Assembly (NCBI RefSeq): GCF_905147365.1
Contig: NC_056410.1
Coordinates: forward strand, 5,431,501 to 5,495,500
DNA from: Aricia agestis
Lineage: Eukaryota; Arthropoda; Insecta; Lepidoptera; Lycaenidae
Direction of reading: 5' to 3'
DNA length: 64,000 bases
This document shows positions 10,501 through 21,079 of the stretch, in pieces. The notes beneath the pieces are model-generated. The model ran no database searches and was not told the DNA's origin. It worked only from the letters and a program-made list of their open reading frames with translations. The translations under genes were made by a program, and so were the position numbers. Within the stretch, counting starts at the first letter, position 1, and the number at the start of each line of letters is the position of its first letter.

Positions 10501-10528
10501 CCAGTTTTCTTTTTGGTTTCAGGTAAAC
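10496..10528 (+). other. Candidate recursive-splice (ratchet) point
   Basis: A pyrimidine-rich tract ending TTTTCTTTTTGGTTTCAG is directly followed by GTAAAC, so a 3' splice site and a 5' splice site abut at 10522/10523. A CTAAT branch-point-like sequence lies about 36 nt upstream. It is on the same strand as the exon at 28461 but upstream of it, so it is relevant only if a noncoding first exon lies outside the window to the left. A chance match is quite possible. Confidence 0.3.
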
Positions 10529-10529
10529 T

Positions 10530-11470
10530 TCTATGGACGAACAGTTTCGAAAGAGGCGCGAAATGTAGCACCTCACATAATAGGTTATAGGTATCTAAAG
10601 GACCTACAATGTAATAAATGACGTCACAAGTCACAACTCAGAAACTGCTAGTTAGAAACCTAACATTCCCTTTTTTATCCTAGGTTAAAATAAATGCACA
10701 TAAAAGTTACCAAAGCATTTGCGCGTTTGGCACGATGCAGTTTACACAAAGTCTAAGCCCACATTTTATATCTTCACCAAAGTATCGCGAGAGCTCGAAA
10801 CAATACCAAAGTTTTATTCGAACAATGTTCATCGAACTCACGTACTGAAGAATGTGCAAAGACCCAACTATTCGTTCTTCAACTTCGCCTGTGGTTATGA
10901 AATATGATCATAGTGATCAGTTTTAAACTCGTACTTGGATGATTCCAAAAATAATTGATTTGTAATAAAGGTATAAGTTTTTTAAAGTTTATTCATCGTT
11001 TATTTTTCGCATTTTACTTAATAATACCAACAGTTAATCCTGTAGTCAGATCACGCTACAAATATTCTATATAATACAAATTCAATCAAATAAAAATAAT
11101 GTTTCAATTTATAGTAGTAACAAAATTATGACGGATTATGTTCACTAAAATAGTCTCTACATTTTCAGTGCAGCATGTTACCAATTTATTAGAATAATCT
11201 GTGGTTAAACGATTAACTGCCAATGGCGTGTTAATTATTATCCACAAACATCGATGTAGTAAATTAACGTTAACATTAACATTTTACCGTAAAGTTAAAT
11301 CTTTCAAACTTTTTAGATGCCTATTTTTTTAAATCGATCCACCCGTTTGGATGCTACGAAGCAACGGATAGAGACACACACAGACATACAAAACTTATAA
11401 GTTATAATACCACATTTTTGTTGGGGGTAAAAACCATACCGATAGAATTGATAATGTCAGACGTGACTTT
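10530..11470. other. AT-rich sequence, no gene seen
   Basis: Near 11330-11400 a fragment (AGAGACACACACAGACATAC, then TTGTTGGGGGTAAAAAC) resembles a dispersed repeat edge. Nothing else is supported. Confidence 0.4.
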
Positions 11471-11480
11471 TGATAGATAT

Positions 11481-12056
11481 TGACCAGCGCGCAGCGGGGC
11501 TAAAATGGTCACATTTAGGCTGCGTTTCCACTGAAGCGGAGCGGAGCTTAGCGGTGCCCAAATGGACCAATCACCATGCTCGAAATCTCCGCTCCGCTTC
11601 AATGGAAACAGCAAGAGCGGGGTGGAGCGGAGCTGAGCGGATATTCCCAGCTTCGCACCGCCCCGCTCCGCTGTCCTCCGCTCTGCACCCCGTTGTCCTC
11701 CGCACCGCTTCGCCTCGCTCAGCTGCGTTTCTATGAATATCCGCTCAGCTCCGCTCCACCCCGCTCTTGCTGTTTCCATTGAAGCGGAGCGGAGATTTCG
11801 AGCATGGTGATTGGTCAATTCGGGCACCGCTAAGCTCCGCTCTGCTTCAGTGGAAACGCAGCCTTAGGCTTTAGCTATTCCTCTCAATCAATTGAGCAAA
11901 TGAATTGTCAAAACTGTCAAACTGACGAAGTACGAATTACTAGACATGAATTGCAAGCAGAGTGACCATTTTGCGATTTTAAAAATATGAATCATATTAT
12001 GATTCAAAATATGATTCTCCATAGCGACCATTTTGGCCCCGCAGATATTTGGTCGC
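11481..12056. mobile_element. DNA transposon hosting a nested foldback
   Basis: GCGGGGCTAAAATGGTCAC on the left (11494 on) and GCGGGGCCAAAATGGTCGC, the reverse complement of the right end (to about 12042), form terminal inverted repeats. They may extend outward to a shared GACCA. AGATATT occurs just outside both ends, but the true limits are uncertain. The element at 11518-11863 sits inside its left end. The right interior has the AT-rich palindromic run ATGAATCATATTATGATTCA. Confidence 0.55.
11518..11863. mobile_element. G+C-rich Harbinger-like foldback, TTA duplication
   Basis: Arms of 129 bp (11518-11646 and 11735-11863) are inverted copies with only about three mismatches, and both begin GGCTGCGTTTCCACTGAAGC. 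TTA lies just outside both ends (11515-11517 and 11864-11866). The central 88 bp is C-rich. Smaller inverted motifs GGAGCGGAGC / GCTCCGCTCC recur inside each arm, so folding is possible at several scales. ORFs of 68-141 codons crossing it on both strands are compositional artefacts. Confidence 0.8.
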
Positions 12057-12588
12057 GGTATGTCTACTCTCTACCCCGATCAAATACATAAGCCTATGAA
12101 TCAGTTTCTCTGCTACAACTAGCGTTTATGTAAAATGTTTATTTAAATAATATGTTTGAACTCCTCCGGCGCTTCCTGACTAACTGGAGAGGCGCGGAAA
12201 TTCCGCCCGAGTTGAGCTGAAAGATATCGTAATGGAACTATTGCGCTTTGTTTTTTAATTAACACTTACAATGCAATAAAAGGAACCTTTATTAGGGGCA
12301 TTTGAAGCGTACAAAAAAGTCCGAAAGCGCTGTATCTTTGTGCAAAGGAATTTTAAAATGCACTTAAGTACGTACGGAAGCGTAAAGGAAAATATACAGT
12401 AACAATGAAAGCGATGAAAATAAAAAGGCGTCACGTAGAAATTAGCTCTAAAGAACGCTCAAGTAGTTCTTGCCAACTTTATTATCATTTATCTCATTGT
12501 AAAGTATGACTAAACAGTGTGTCTAAAAAAATATACAGTCATACTTAACATTAGGATAAAACACAGAAATTAGGATAACTACCAGTCC

Positions 12589-12859
12589 CAGTGACCGATT
12601 AAGACTACTTGATGCCCTAAGCAATCCACGCTTGTGGGCCGCCCTATCCGTATGACAAGTGACAACTAGAAATGTTCTTTAAACTTTTACCGCCTAAAAC
12701 ATTAGTTTTTTCCTTCCAAACTTATTTGGTTTGGTTTTTTGAGATGTGAGAGTGAGACGTGATGCCCTAATACGGATTTTTTTGTGCTTCATTTGGTACC
12801 CCCTCAGACGTGATGCCCTAGGCAATTGCTTAATTTGATTAAGGGTTAATCCGTTACTG
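12589..12859. mobile_element. hAT-type MITE, perfect 8-bp target duplication
   Basis: The ends CAGTGACCGATTAAG and (reverse complement of the right) CAGTAACGGATTAAC form 15-bp imperfect terminal inverted repeats. The 8-bp ACCAGTCC is repeated exactly at 12581-12588 and 12860-12867. An 8-bp duplication with a CAG-starting end is diagnostic of hAT. The 271-bp body is non-coding, with GTGATGCCCTA repeated inside. Confidence 0.85.
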
Positions 12860-13138
12860 ACCAGTCCATAATAATAGTATATCGAATAATAAAATTTGTA
12901 AATGTAGACATCCACACGAATTTACTTGAATAACGGAAATCCATCAATTAGTCATTCTTGAGACGCCACCATGTTTGTCAAGGCTTAAATTATACAAATA
13001 GTTTATTATTCGTGGACAAATAGCTATTAATTTCCTTGTACTATCAATTATTCTTATTCACACACAATATGAAGACCCAATTAAGTCAATAAAATATAAT
13101 ATACAAGAATTAAATGTTGAAATTTTTATAAAATAAAC

Positions 13139-13622
13139 TAGCGACCCGCCCCGGCGTCGCACGAATATATAGCCACTGAAAAAATGATTAAAATCGATAG
13201 CCTATGATCCTTCACTTGGTCAACTTCTTATCTGTGCCTAATAACATAAAAATTGCTCCAATGGTTCGCAAGATAAGCCCTTTCAAATAATTTCCTCCGT
13301 TTTTTCAACATTCTCCTATTAGTCTTAGCGTAATAAAATATAGCCTATAGCCTTCCTCAATAAATAGACTATCTAACGCTGATATAATTTTTCAAATCGG
13401 ACCAGTAGTTCCTGAGATTAGCGCGTTCAAGTTAGCCCTTTCAAATAATTTTCCCCGTTTTTTCCACATTTTCCTCTATTTCTTCGCTCTTATTAGTCTT
13501 AGCGTGATAAAATACAACCTATAGCCTTCCTTGATAAATGGGCTATCTAACACTGAAAAAATTAGCCGTCTCGGAGGAGTACGGGAACGAACATTGTGAC
13601 ACGAGAATTTTATATATAAGAT
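13139..13622 (-). mobile_element. Helitron-like element with internal duplication
   Basis: On the minus strand it starts near TCTTATATATAAAATTCTCG then TGTCACAATGTTCGTTCCCG, a 5' end I recognise from insect Helitrons. It ends GCGACGCCGGGGCGGGTCGC then TAGTTT, a GC-rich hairpin and CTAG terminus. A block of about 150 bp is duplicated in direct orientation inside (about 13270-13415 and 13432-13565). Each copy carries CCTATAGCCTTCC, ACATTCTCC or ACATTTTCC, and GCCCTTTCAAATAAT. Confidence 0.65.
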
Positions 13623-13629
13623 TTAAGAT

Positions 13630-14285
13630 ATACCTAGATGATTTTACGCATCAGTATGAAAACCATATTATAGCTATCTAGTTAGTTACTATCTTATACC
13701 TCTGCTCGTTTTGGTTGCGACTCTTCTTAACTAGACTCCTACAAATACATAGTTTACCGTTAAATATTTTCCAATAGAATATTTCGTAATTAGCGAAATT
13801 TCGATGGCCTATGAAACAAAACACTAATTGAAACTCCTAAAAAACGCATGATGAAAACGCTGGGTGAAGAAATAGTTCTTTATCTTATTGTTAAGGTGTA
13901 ATTAACTGAGTCCCGGCCTTGGTTTTACTTTTAACGGTGTGATGTAACGTTGCTACATATTATGAACATTTTTTATGTGCGATCATTAACTGTAAGTAGT
14001 TTTGACTTGATATTTTGTACTAGGTCATAAACTTATATAACAAACTTATACTAAACTTATTTTTATGTACAAGATGATAAGCCCCCATATTTTATATTAA
14101 CTTTTTGAAAATTAACTTTGAATTAACTTCATTGCTTACGGTTACAATTTTGCATATTTCGACATTTCTCCTTTTTAAAACAAAAATAATTGGAATGGCA
14201 ATAATAATTTGACATCTTTACTTATTACTTAAAACGAGAATTTTAAAGCAATAATACCAATTAGCAATTGTGACATTATTGTACC
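13630..14285. other. AT-rich sequence, no gene seen
   Basis: No repeat edge, exon or RNA gene is recognisable. Confidence 0.45.
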
Positions 14286-14293
14286 TTAGAGCC

Positions 14294-14657
14294 ACAATAG
14301 ACATAACGATCAGTAGTTCGACTGCAAAGAGACGGACAGGTTTCAATATCTGTCAAATTCGTCGGGTTTCACTAGGATTATGAACGGAATGTGCTTCGCG
14401 CTGGCTGACATAATAAATTTTTAAATATTAAAAATAAAGATTTCAAAATTGGATTCTGATAATTTTAATCGCATGTGCCAAAACACAAACAACAATACGA
14501 CCAAAGAGGAACACGTCCAGCGAATATTTCATAGTTTTAAATTCATAATAATGTAAAAAGATAACAACCCTAGCGACGATTTTCGTCATAATACGTCAAA
14601 TTTAATAATTTCAACATCAGTTCTAAGTCGGCATACTCTATCATTCTGTCTACTCTG
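14294..14657 (-). mobile_element. 364-bp hAT-like MITE, copy A
   Basis: The whole block matches the reverse complement of 63486-63845 over its length (shared stretches include GTTCGACTGCAAAGAGACGG, GTCGGGTTTCACTAGGATTA and CGATTTTCGTCATAATACGT). The flanks are TTAGAGCC (14286-14293) and TTAGAGCT (14658-14665), an 8-bp target duplication with one change. Terminal repeats are short and imperfect (ACAATAGACATAA and CAGAGTAGACAGAA). No ORF is conserved between the copies. Confidence 0.8.
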
Positions 14658-14665
14658 TTAGAGCT

Positions 14666-15240
14666 AAGTCATGAATCAGAATGTTCCATTTTTGAAAAAG
14701 TTTGAACTTTATCGAAATACGGTCAAAGTACAATATTATAATCTTTCTTTACTGTATGTCCTCTCAGATCTTTCAGTGCAATCGAACAAACAATTCTCTT
14801 ACTATATTACTGGTAGAACGTTAATAAATAATAACCTTACGAGATTAGCTATATATTAATATAATCAGCTCATCACTTACACAGGCATAATTACAGTTGA
14901 CAGATATTCGTCAATCGTATGCTCGGATTACACACTAATAAACTTGCTCGATATTATTGCTTGACTAATTGCTAATAAGATTATATTATGCAGGTACACG
15001 TAGACTTTAGGGCTTAGATTCAATATTAAACGCTTTATTGAGAATATATTAATATTATGATATTACTAGCATGTAACGGATACCGTATTGGGATTTAAAG
15101 ATTACTTTACGAATTTTGACAATAAATTATTATACTTCACGTCAAAATCTAAATTAAAGTTCAACAATCCCTTTAGGACGACGAATAATTAATTAGTTAA
15201 CTGTAATTAAATGAAGATTTTGACATAATAAAGGTCTTGA
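14666..15240. other. AT-rich sequence, no gene seen
   Basis: A 62-codon ORF (14671-14859) has no motif and no coding signature. No repeat edges are seen. Confidence 0.45.
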
Positions 15241-15241
15241 C

Positions 15242-15431
15242 GGGGGAGAACCATGCTTCGGCACGAATGGAAATGGGAAAACGAGCAAACGGGTCACCTG
15301 ATGGTAACTTAACTTCCGTCGCCCATGGACACTCACAGCATCAGAAGAGCTGCAGGTGCGTTGTCGGCCTTAGGGAATAGGGTAATAAGGGAGGGTAGGG
15401 AAGGGAAAAGGGTAGGGGATTGGGCCTCCGA
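15242..15431 (-). mobile_element. LINE-tailed SINE, rearranged copy 2
   Basis: The tail, variable GGGAA/ATAGGG run and GGGATTGGGCCTCCG are on the minus strand (15271-15431). The first 25-30 bp of the head (GAGAACCATGCTTCGGCACG, 15247-15270) is joined to the tail end in + orientation. The remaining head is missing. Poly-A is replaced by GGAAATGGGAAA. This points to an internal inversion/deletion or a template-switch insertion. Confidence 0.7.
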
Positions 15432-15545
15432 TACCGATTAAGGGGCAGCCAAATAACACTGATCCACAGCTGTCTGCCTTTGAATCAATTTCTCTCATGT
15501 CACCTATTTCTTTCAACAAATTGTACGTAGGTAGTAGGTACCTAG

Positions 15546-15697
15546 GTACTATCTGAGAAGTTGATTCCTAGGCAGATGGGGGACCTACATAGTTTGGTCG
15601 CGTTACGTCAAACCCAGCCGACAGATCACAATTGACATGATCTGACCAAATGACGTTGGTCTGTCAACTGCCTAGGAATCAATTTCCTCGATGGTAC
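15546..15697 (+). mobile_element. GTAC-ended MITE, copy A
   Basis: Terminal inverted repeats GTACTATCTGAGAAGTTGAT / (right, reverse complement) GTACCATCGAGGAAATTGAT, then TCCTAGGCA on both. It matches the reverse complement of 59057-59207 throughout (shared interior GCGTTACGTCAAACCCAGC, GACAGATCACAATT). About 150 bp, non-coding. Partial echoes of the end (GCCT.TGAATCAATTTCTCT) occur at 15476, 12093 and 33656. Confidence 0.75.
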
Positions 15698-15844
15698 ATA
15701 TATTTCGTAAGTACGTTTGACCTCTCAAAAGCTTTAAACTTCTCAGCCGTATCAGATTAAAGCCCTCTAAGTTGTAGAGTAGGATAGAGTAGGAGGGTCA
15801 AGAGAGTTATTAAGTTTTCGGGAGACGATATTGAACGCCCATAA

Positions 15845-16310
15845 GAGGATACACCAGGGGCTAGAGAAATTAAAAATAGGTATTTGAAAATGTATTGCTG
15901 TCTCACCAATCTCAAGTCTCCCACCGCAGAGCGCGATAGAGACAACACAACAAAAGTTTAATAAAAGAACAGAAAATCTTCGATTCGTTGTCCGCTGTTT
16001 CCTTCTCCAAAACTTAACCGATTTAATATATAATACTTTTTTCTTTAAGAATTAAAGCAAGGCATGAGCTGTGTTCCTATGTTTTATTTTTTTTTGTATA
16101 TTCTAGCCAGTTTTTTTTTCTGGGTGTTTGAACACAGAGGAAAATCTGGTCACTTTTTTCGGTTTTTGGACGTTCTTATCTTTTTTAATATTAAATTATG
16201 CTTATAGTGGGATATAGATATTCAGGAAAAAAATCATAGCTCTACCGGCATTATCCAGGGAGGAAACAGGGGACAACGTTTGTATGGAAAAACGGCGGTG
16301 TGGACTCCTC
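15845..16310 (+). mobile_element. TTAA-flanked MITE, copy 1 (466 bp)
   Basis: Starts GAGGATACACCAGGGGCTAG and ends GGCGGTGTGGACTCCTC. The ends form a short imperfect inverted repeat (GAGGA..CACC). Right flank is TTAA (16311-16314); left is ATAA (15841-15844), probably one substitution. The body matches 39073-39532 nearly base for base apart from indels in A/T runs, and 53325-53735 more loosely. A shared phrase is TACCGGCATTATCCAGGGAG. ORFs inside are not conserved. Confidence 0.85.
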
Positions 16311-16314
16311 TTAA

Positions 16315-17080
16315 TAGTGGCACACAAAACGGACCCGTCAAAACTTTCTGCACGTGCCTGTTTTTTTTTATTAAAAATTATTATGAAGGTAAGTATTATA
16401 CAAGATGTTAGTGTAAACTCCGTTATCAAATGAGCCCGTCGAAATGAACAACTTTTTCTATGAGAACAATGCTGGGAACTCAAAAAAAAATTCGTCTTCA
16501 TAGTTCATGTCCATTCAAATTGCCGATCCGGGCATCCATATGGGTATGAAGACGGCATTTTTTTTTACACTAACACACTGTATACATAAATAGAAAAAAT
16601 ATAGCGAAATCAATTATTTGACCTACACTTAAAAATATACTTTTATTGATTGTGAAAACTTTTTTAAAAGTCTAATTAGTGATTGTTTAGTGGCAACATA
16701 CTCATATGACTTCTCCAGTGATGCGGGAATAGAGTATAGACTCATTTTTCACCTTCTTCACTTTTCGTTAGGCGATGTGTTTGCTCGTTTGCATTATATA
16801 AAGAGGAAATTGTATGAGGTACAAGCTTCTATAAATCTAATAAATTACTTTCGCAGTCGTCCTTAATAAGTTTTTGCGGTGCACCATAGCGGGTAACTCT
16901 ATACAATACTGCGATTCAGATAATTTTACCTTAAACAGGACCTTAATACCTACAGCATAAAGATCACAATAAGTTGGAAGCTAGTATGCGGTGTGCACCC
17001 GTGCTACTTGTACTGACACTGATCTACAATCCGTTACGCGACCGCGATATCAATGTATCCTTATTCCTGAAAATTCCTTT
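16315..17080. other. AT-rich sequence, no gene seen
   Basis: Around 16766-16800 GCGATGTGTTTGCTCGTTTG is a possible diverged scrap of the LINE/SINE tail. Nothing else is supported. Confidence 0.4.
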
Positions 17081-17082
17081 TG

Positions 17083-17200
17083 CCTTGATCACACTTACCG
17101 AGTAAAGTCGCGGGACAGTGCTCTCAGCCAAGTACTTGGTATGTTTTATATGGATGTGCTCGGCCGAGAGCACTGTCTCGATAAGTGTGAACTGTGATCA
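17083..17200. repeat. Imperfect palindrome, 118 nt
   Basis: TTGATCACACTTACCGAG..CGGGACAGTGCTCTC on the left pairs with GAGAGCACTGTCTCGATAAG..GTGTGAACTGTGATCA on the right, with a central loop around 17135-17165. It is likely a foldback MITE. No target duplication is evident. Confidence 0.65.
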
Positions 17201-17204
17201 TTGC

Positions 17205-17890
17205 ATGGTTATGTGCCACAAATAAGCCACTCAAAATTGCAATACCAAATAGGATGCAAATTCCTTCAGTGACCTAAAGTGGTCATTGACCTTCTAAAGT
17301 TCAATGCAAAACTTAATATAAAATGTAATTTGTATGAAATTCTGTTTCTTCATGCTGACTAATAATTGTTAATATAGAGAATACCTAAAAAGTAAAAAGT
17401 AAAATATTATTCATAAGAAAAACGAAGTTGGTTGAGTTAACAATTTACAAAAAAATAATACTTACATACATATTTTGTATTTGTACAAATAACAAAATAC
17501 ACACAATACTTACCTACGTGTTTTTGTTCACCAGCTATTTATATTTTTTCTAGTCTCTAGTCTCTATGTTCTATTCAAAATGTATAATTTCGTGTTAATC
17601 AGAGCATGTGTAGGCAATGTAGGTTCTGCATAAAAGTGCTGACGAGTACGTCATCGGCAAGTAACTGTACTCCAGCGAAAGTTAACGAGCTATTCAAATG
17701 ACAATAAAAACGGCAAAAATAACGACGCCGTAAATCACAGCAGTTAGACGTGAGTGATATTAAACGGCTTTTGTTGTGAAAATTATATTTGAATGCAAAT
17801 AAAAAAATGTTTAAGTTTCTTTAATTGGAATGCTTTATGATTTCCTTTTTAAATTTACAAAAATAAGTCTGGATTTCCATTTGACAAAAT
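17205..17890. other. AT-rich sequence, no gene seen
   Basis: No repeat edge, exon or RNA gene is recognisable. Confidence 0.45.
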
Positions 17891-17894
17891 AATA

Positions 17895-18186
17895 AAGCTT
17901 AGGCCATACCTACGCGACCAGGCGACTGCGAAGCGGAGCGTCAAGCTGTCAAATGTGTTTTTTGTATACAAAACACACATTTGACAACTTGACGCTCCGC
18001 TTCGCAGTCGCCAGCCTACCTAGCATGTGTTATTTCGATGATAGATCTACGCGAGAAAAAATGTTTGTCATGCTAGGGTGAATAGAGATGAAGAGACAAA
18101 CCATCAAACATCGAGAAAACATGTAGAGTGAGATATCTCGTTGGCGTATACTAGGTAGGCTGGTCGCGTAGGTTTGGCCTAAGCTT
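17895..18186. mobile_element. MITE with a palindrome nested in its left arm
   Basis: The outer ends are AAGCTTAGGCCATACCTACG..CGACCAG and, inverted at the right, CTGGTCGCGTAGGTTTGGCC..TAAGCTT. The right arm continues inward as CTAGGTAGG, whose partner CCTACCTAG (18015-18023) lies just past an inner palindrome on the left. Removing the inner unit restores a continuous outer arm. AAGCTT abuts both ends. Confidence 0.75.
17922..18010. mobile_element. Inner 89-nt palindrome (nested insertion)
   Basis: GCGACTGCGAAGCGGAGCGT reads into TCAAG.TGTCAAATGTGT and TTTTGTATAC, then back out with two mismatches. The centre GTATAC is itself palindromic. CCAG is present at 17918-17921 and 18011-18014 and could be a short target duplication. 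Confidence 0.7.
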
Positions 18187-18189
18187 TAT

Positions 18190-19830
18190 TTAAATTCAGA
18201 AGCTTCCGGCATCGGCTTTAAAAATGAAAACACTGAAAAATTTTGGCCGTAATTTTTTTATCAACTCCTGTTCTCGAATTAAAAGAAAAAACAAAATCTT
18301 ACGACAATAAAATTATAAGGACTTACCTATAATATTTTTTCTGTAAATTTTAAAACTAGATCAAAATGTCCCTACTCCCTTCGTTTGAACTAATTAGGGC
18401 TGTGGTAAGGTATAGCACGGGGTCATTGGCCTCGATAGAGCCGCTTGCTTTTTTGTTCATTGTACTGTGAACCGGTACTATAGTCTGAGGGCTGACCGTT
18501 GTTTTATTTAGCCTTTTGTTGATATAATGATACCATTGTAATCTAGGTATTCCAGATATATTATAAGCTAACAAGTAATGTGTGTTTAGTATGTTTATAG
18601 GTGTAGAACTTAAAAGGACAATAATTATTTGTATTTAATATTTAAAATAATTACTTATGTAATGAATTTGCGAATCTTCTTTTGTTTGTAGATTTACGAG
18701 AATTTCTATCAATAGTAGTTTTCAATCAACATTTCGAAGAAAATTATACAGTTGACTAAAATTATATTATACTTACCCAAGATATTCATTAATCATTCAG
18801 GTGAAAGTCACAATGCAGATTTAGTAATAAATAATAAACTAATAACTAATTCTGTATGCGGCTTAAGTAGAATTAATTATTGAGTATGCAGTTTCAAATC
18901 TCCGTCATCTATAGCTACAGCACTATCGAATCTTCATTCTTAAATTTAATTACAGCCATCTCGAGTAATAAATCTTTTATGAAAATAACTAGTAAGTAGT
19001 TACTACACTATAAATTTTTCTGAAATATTAAAATCTAGATAGCCGCACTAAATAACGCTCAACTCCTGGACTACGGTCCGCCTTTCTCTTGCAAGGGCTA
19101 TCGTGTTGCGAGATCCACCTTTGTGCGAATAAAATGTAAACCATGGGCGTCGTGAAATATGAAAATTTTAATTAATTTTACACCCTTGCTGGAAACGAAG
19201 AAACCTTTTTATTGCATTTTTTTAAATTAATGTACCACGTAGGTTTTGTGTGTTTATTTTGGCGTGGAAACCAAATTTTAGAATTTAATTTTCTAATTTC
19301 GTATGCGTTTTGTGACTATCAATAAAACTTGCCATTTAGCTCAACGTGGGCCAATCTGGATTAACCTATTGAACTTAACATAGGTACTTAAAATTATTAT
19401 ACATGAATACGTTTTCTAATTTTCTTCTATAGATGAAGATAAAATGAGAGAAAACATGATTAATCAAGGAAACTTAAAACAACGTAAATATTTAGTAATC
19501 ACTAACAAACCAGCGCAAGTCAGACTTAAACGTTTATCTATTTAACTCTTAACTTCTCGAAATCACTACTCATATCAAAGACGATGTATACAGTATACCT
19601 AATCATAGAGATGGCTTACACAAATATGGCAGTAACGAGGCGGACGAATTCCCAGGCCCCGGTAACACACCGCGTCTAATCGCACGCCGGCGTTAAACCT
19701 GTGCAAATAACGTTTATTAACTTTAACTCATTTCGCTCTCCAACATCATTATCATCATACGCGTTTAACTAAAAAAAATTCATATTTTGCAAGCTATTTT
19801 CATTATACCCACACAAATTCACACAATTCA
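18190..19830. other. AT-rich sequence, no gene seen
   Basis: No repeat edge, exon or RNA gene is recognisable. A 72-codon minus-strand ORF at 18356 has no motif. Confidence 0.4.
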
Positions 19831-19833
19831 TAC

Positions 19834-20163
19834 GTGTGAGAGCCATGCTTCGGCACGAATGGGCCGGCTCGACCGGAGAAATACCACGTTCTCACAGAAA
19901 ACCGGCGTGAAACAGCGCTTGCGCTGTGTTTCGCCGAGTGAGTGAGTTTACCGGAGGCCCAATCCCCTACCCTATTACCTTCCCTATCCTCCCCTATTCC
20001 CTTCCCTTCCCATTCCTACCCTCCCCTATTACCCTATTCCCTCTTAAAAGGCCGGCAACGCACCTGCAGCTCTTCTAATGCTGCGAGTGTCCATGGGCGA
20101 CGGAAGTTGCTTTCCATCAGGTGACCCGTTTGCTCGTTTGCCCCCTTATTTCATAAAAAAAAA
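19834..20163 (+). mobile_element. LINE-tailed SINE, copy 3 (full length)
   Basis: Head GTGTGAGAGCCATGCTTCGG, GGGCCGGCTCGACCGGAGAA, a palindromic CAGCGCTTGCGCTG, TTTCGCCGAGTGAGTGAGTT, then the CCCTATT/CCCTTCC variable run. The LINE-identical tail runs from GGCCGGCAACGCACCTGCAG to GTTTGCCCCCTTATTTCATA with a short poly-A. No RNA polymerase III B-box matching GGTTCGANTCC is seen, so the head is not obviously tRNA-derived. The variable run makes an ORF, which is an artefact. Confidence 0.8.
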
Positions 20164-20563
20164 TAATGTAGATAATAAAATATAATGAAAGTCCAAAACA
20201 TTTTTCCAATACCGATATGCCTCTATATTATTATACACGTTTGGAATCTTCGGTATTTGTCTGTCTTATGGACTAAGTTATTAAAGACACACATACTTGA
20301 TAGATAAGTTAGGTAGACTTGTATAAGAGCTGTAAAACCTTCACACTCCATCGATTTAAATAAGTAATTGTATTATCGAAAACTTAGCAAATAGAAAAGA
20401 GGTCGTATATCAAACTACTTAACATAGACTCAATATTCTACGATGTCTCTTGAGTTTTGAAAGTGCTAGGCATCGCTCATCCTGGCTGTTCACGATATTG
20501 AAATATGACATGGCACTTTGTCTAGACTCTAGAAATATACACGACCTAACGCGCATAAATCCA

Positions 20564-21077
20564 TACTAATGTAATGTTATAAATGTCAAAGTGTGTCTGT
20601 CTGTCTGCGACCTTTTCACGCCCAAACACTTAACCGATTTAGCTGATTTTTTTTTCATCTAACCTATGCGTGTGGGGTATTTATGGATAGGTCTTCAAAA
20701 ATCATATTGAGATTTCTAATATAATTTTTTTCTAACCTTAATAGTTTGCGAGAGAGACTCTTCCAAAGTGGTAAAATGTGCCCCCCCCCCCCTCTAACTT
20801 CTAAAGTAGGGGCATGATAATTCTAAAAAAAATGTATGATGTACATTACCATAAAAACTACCAACGAAAATTGATTTGAACGAGATCTAGCAAGTAGTTT
20901 TTTTTATACGTCATAAATGGTAAACCTTAATTTAACTTTCATTAAATCAACTGAAATATAAAAATAAATCAAAAACCTTTTAATTTCATAGAAATAAACC
21001 TTATTTATTTCTATGAAATTAAAAGCTGCTGCGGAACCCTTCATGGGCGAGTCCTACTTGCACTTGGCCGGTTTTTA
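20564..21077 (+). repeat. Composite repeat ending CTTGGCCGGTTTTT
   Basis: Opens CCATACTAATGTAATGTTAT then CAAAGTGTGTCTGTCTGTCT like the Lep1-like copies. It continues into a body (GATTTGAACGAGATCTAGCA, AGTAGTTTTTTTTATACGTC) and ends GGAACCCTTCATGGGCGAGT, CTTGCACTTGGCCGGTTTTT as in 8288-8750. A 12-nt poly-C lies at 20781-20792. A palindrome at 20977-21025 (CTTTTAATTTCATAGAAATA and its inverse, 21-nt arms) sits just before the shared end. Confidence 0.55.
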
Positions 21078-21079
21078 AA

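Noticed and set aside
11402..11827. 141-codon minus-strand ORF and overlapping + ORFs
   Set aside because: They run through the arms of a G+C-rich foldback element. Mirrored ORFs on both strands come from the inverted repeat.
20560..20650. Separate full Lep1-like Helitron
   Set aside because: Only the opening phrases match. The rest belongs to a longer composite repeat ending CTTGGCCGGTTTTT, so it is annotated there.
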